From NCBI GenBank assembly GCA_023418375.1, contig JAEZZV010000072.1, positions 1 through 13,278 of the forward strand: DNA of 13,278 nucleotides. Reading direction: 5' to 3'. Position numbers and translations under genes: made by a program. A model generated the notes under the pieces. It was not told where the DNA came from. It saw only the letters and a program-made list of their open reading frames with translations, and ran no database searches. The number at the start of each line of letters is the position of its first letter. Position 1 is the stretch's first letter. Below, piece by piece: positions 12,986 to 13,278 of the stretch. Origin of the DNA: Actinomycetes bacterium (GTDB lineage Bacteria > Actinomycetota > Actinomycetes > Actinomycetales > Cellulomonadaceae).

Positions 12986-13278
12986 GAGCGCACTCCTCGA
13001 GCGAGCAGCCAGAGCAGGTACGGGGCACCGACGGCGCCCGTGACGACGCCGGTCGGCAGCGCGACGCCGGGCAGCGCGTGCTGGGCGAGCAGGTCGGCGG
13101 AGAGGACGAGCACGGCACCGACCGCCGCGACCGCCGGCAGCGCGGGCGCGCCGGTACGAACCAGGCGACGGGCGAGAGGAGGGGCGACGAGCGCGACGAA
13201 GCCGAGCGGGCCCACGACCGCCGTCGCGCCCGCGACGAGGACGACGGCCACGGCCAGCAGCCCGGCCCGGGTCCGCTC
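12982..13278 (-). CDS. FecCD-type siderophore permease, C-terminal part (5' end outside window)
   Basis: Inner-membrane permease of the BtuC/FecCD family. The visible 98 residues are the C-terminal end of a protein normally about 330-350 long. They contain a hydrophobic segment (LLAVAVVLVAGATAVVGPLGFVALVAPPLARRLV) with the G-P-L-G-F-V-A-L-V-A-P block, which resembles the conserved G-x-I-x-F-V-G-L-x-x-P region that contacts the ATPase. A second membrane helix (LPAVAAVGAVLVLSADLLAQ) and the typical ending LPTGVVTGAVGAPYLLWLLARG follow. The reading frame is open to the window edge, so an apparent GTG start at 13251 is only an internal valine. The stop overlaps the ATPase start by four bases. Confidence 0.93.
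   Translation of the reverse strand, partial: ERTRAGLLAVAVVLVAGATAVVGPLGFVALVAPPLARRLVRTGAPALPAVAAVGAVLVLSADLLAQHALPGVALPTGVVTGAVGAPYLLWLLARGVRS

Noticed and set aside
1..13278. tRNA, rRNA, CRISPR arrays, insertion sequences, attachment sites, riboswitches
   Set aside because: No cloverleaf, direct-repeat array, transposase or terminal inverted repeats were seen. Spacers between genes are about 100 bases or less and hold only the elements listed.
1..13278. A new defence or specialised-metabolite system
   Set aside because: Every recognisable gene belongs to arginine synthesis, iron uptake or DNA repair. The only unknowns are one lipoprotein and one small kinase, which do not amount to a system on sequence evidence.

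Overview
The window is very GC-rich and gene-dense. All coding sequences lie on the minus strand, and GTG starts and 4-base gene overlaps are frequent. Together with the argCJBDFRGH gene order and the DtxR/IdeR-type iron box, this points to an actinomycete. A member of the Micrococcales (Cellulomonas-like) is my inference; no marker here fixes the genus. Most of the window is well-known metabolism rather than a new system. The points worth a second look are in regulation, overlapping gene architecture and some residue-level departures in the enzymes.

Reading in the direction of transcription, from high to low coordinates, the first block (13278-11052) is iron uptake. It holds the C-terminal end of a FecCD-type siderophore permease, a FecE/FepC-type ATPase, and a lipoprotein substrate-binding protein of the FepB/FecB type. 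A strong DtxR/IdeR operator, made of two overlapping palindromes, sits between the ATPase and the binding protein and covers the ATPase stop codon. The binding protein is therefore likely to have its own iron-repressed promoter. A 15-bp hairpin terminator (10999-11032) ends this block.

The second block (10948-2094) is a complete eight-gene arginine operon, argC-argJ-argB-argD-argF-argR-argG-argH. It converts glutamate, through the acetylated cycle, to ornithine, citrulline, argininosuccinate and arginine. Each of the seven internal junctions overlaps by 1 or 4 bases, so there is no intergenic DNA for about 8.9 kb. The repressor gene argR is embedded in the operon. A candidate ARG box overlaps the -10 element in front of argC, and the promoter geometry suggests a leaderless message that begins at an internal GTG. 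ArgG is of the long, E. coli-like type. ArgF, ArgC and ArgB each carry an unusual sequence feature. A GC-rich stem-loop straddles the argH stop codon.

The third block (2097-1) follows argH. It holds a secreted lipoprotein of unknown function with a duplicated two-cysteine module, a small uridine-kinase-like P-loop protein, and the N-terminal two thirds of a 3-methyladenine DNA glycosylase that runs off the window. No intergenic stretch exceeds about 100 bases, and no RNA gene, mobile element or CRISPR array was seen.
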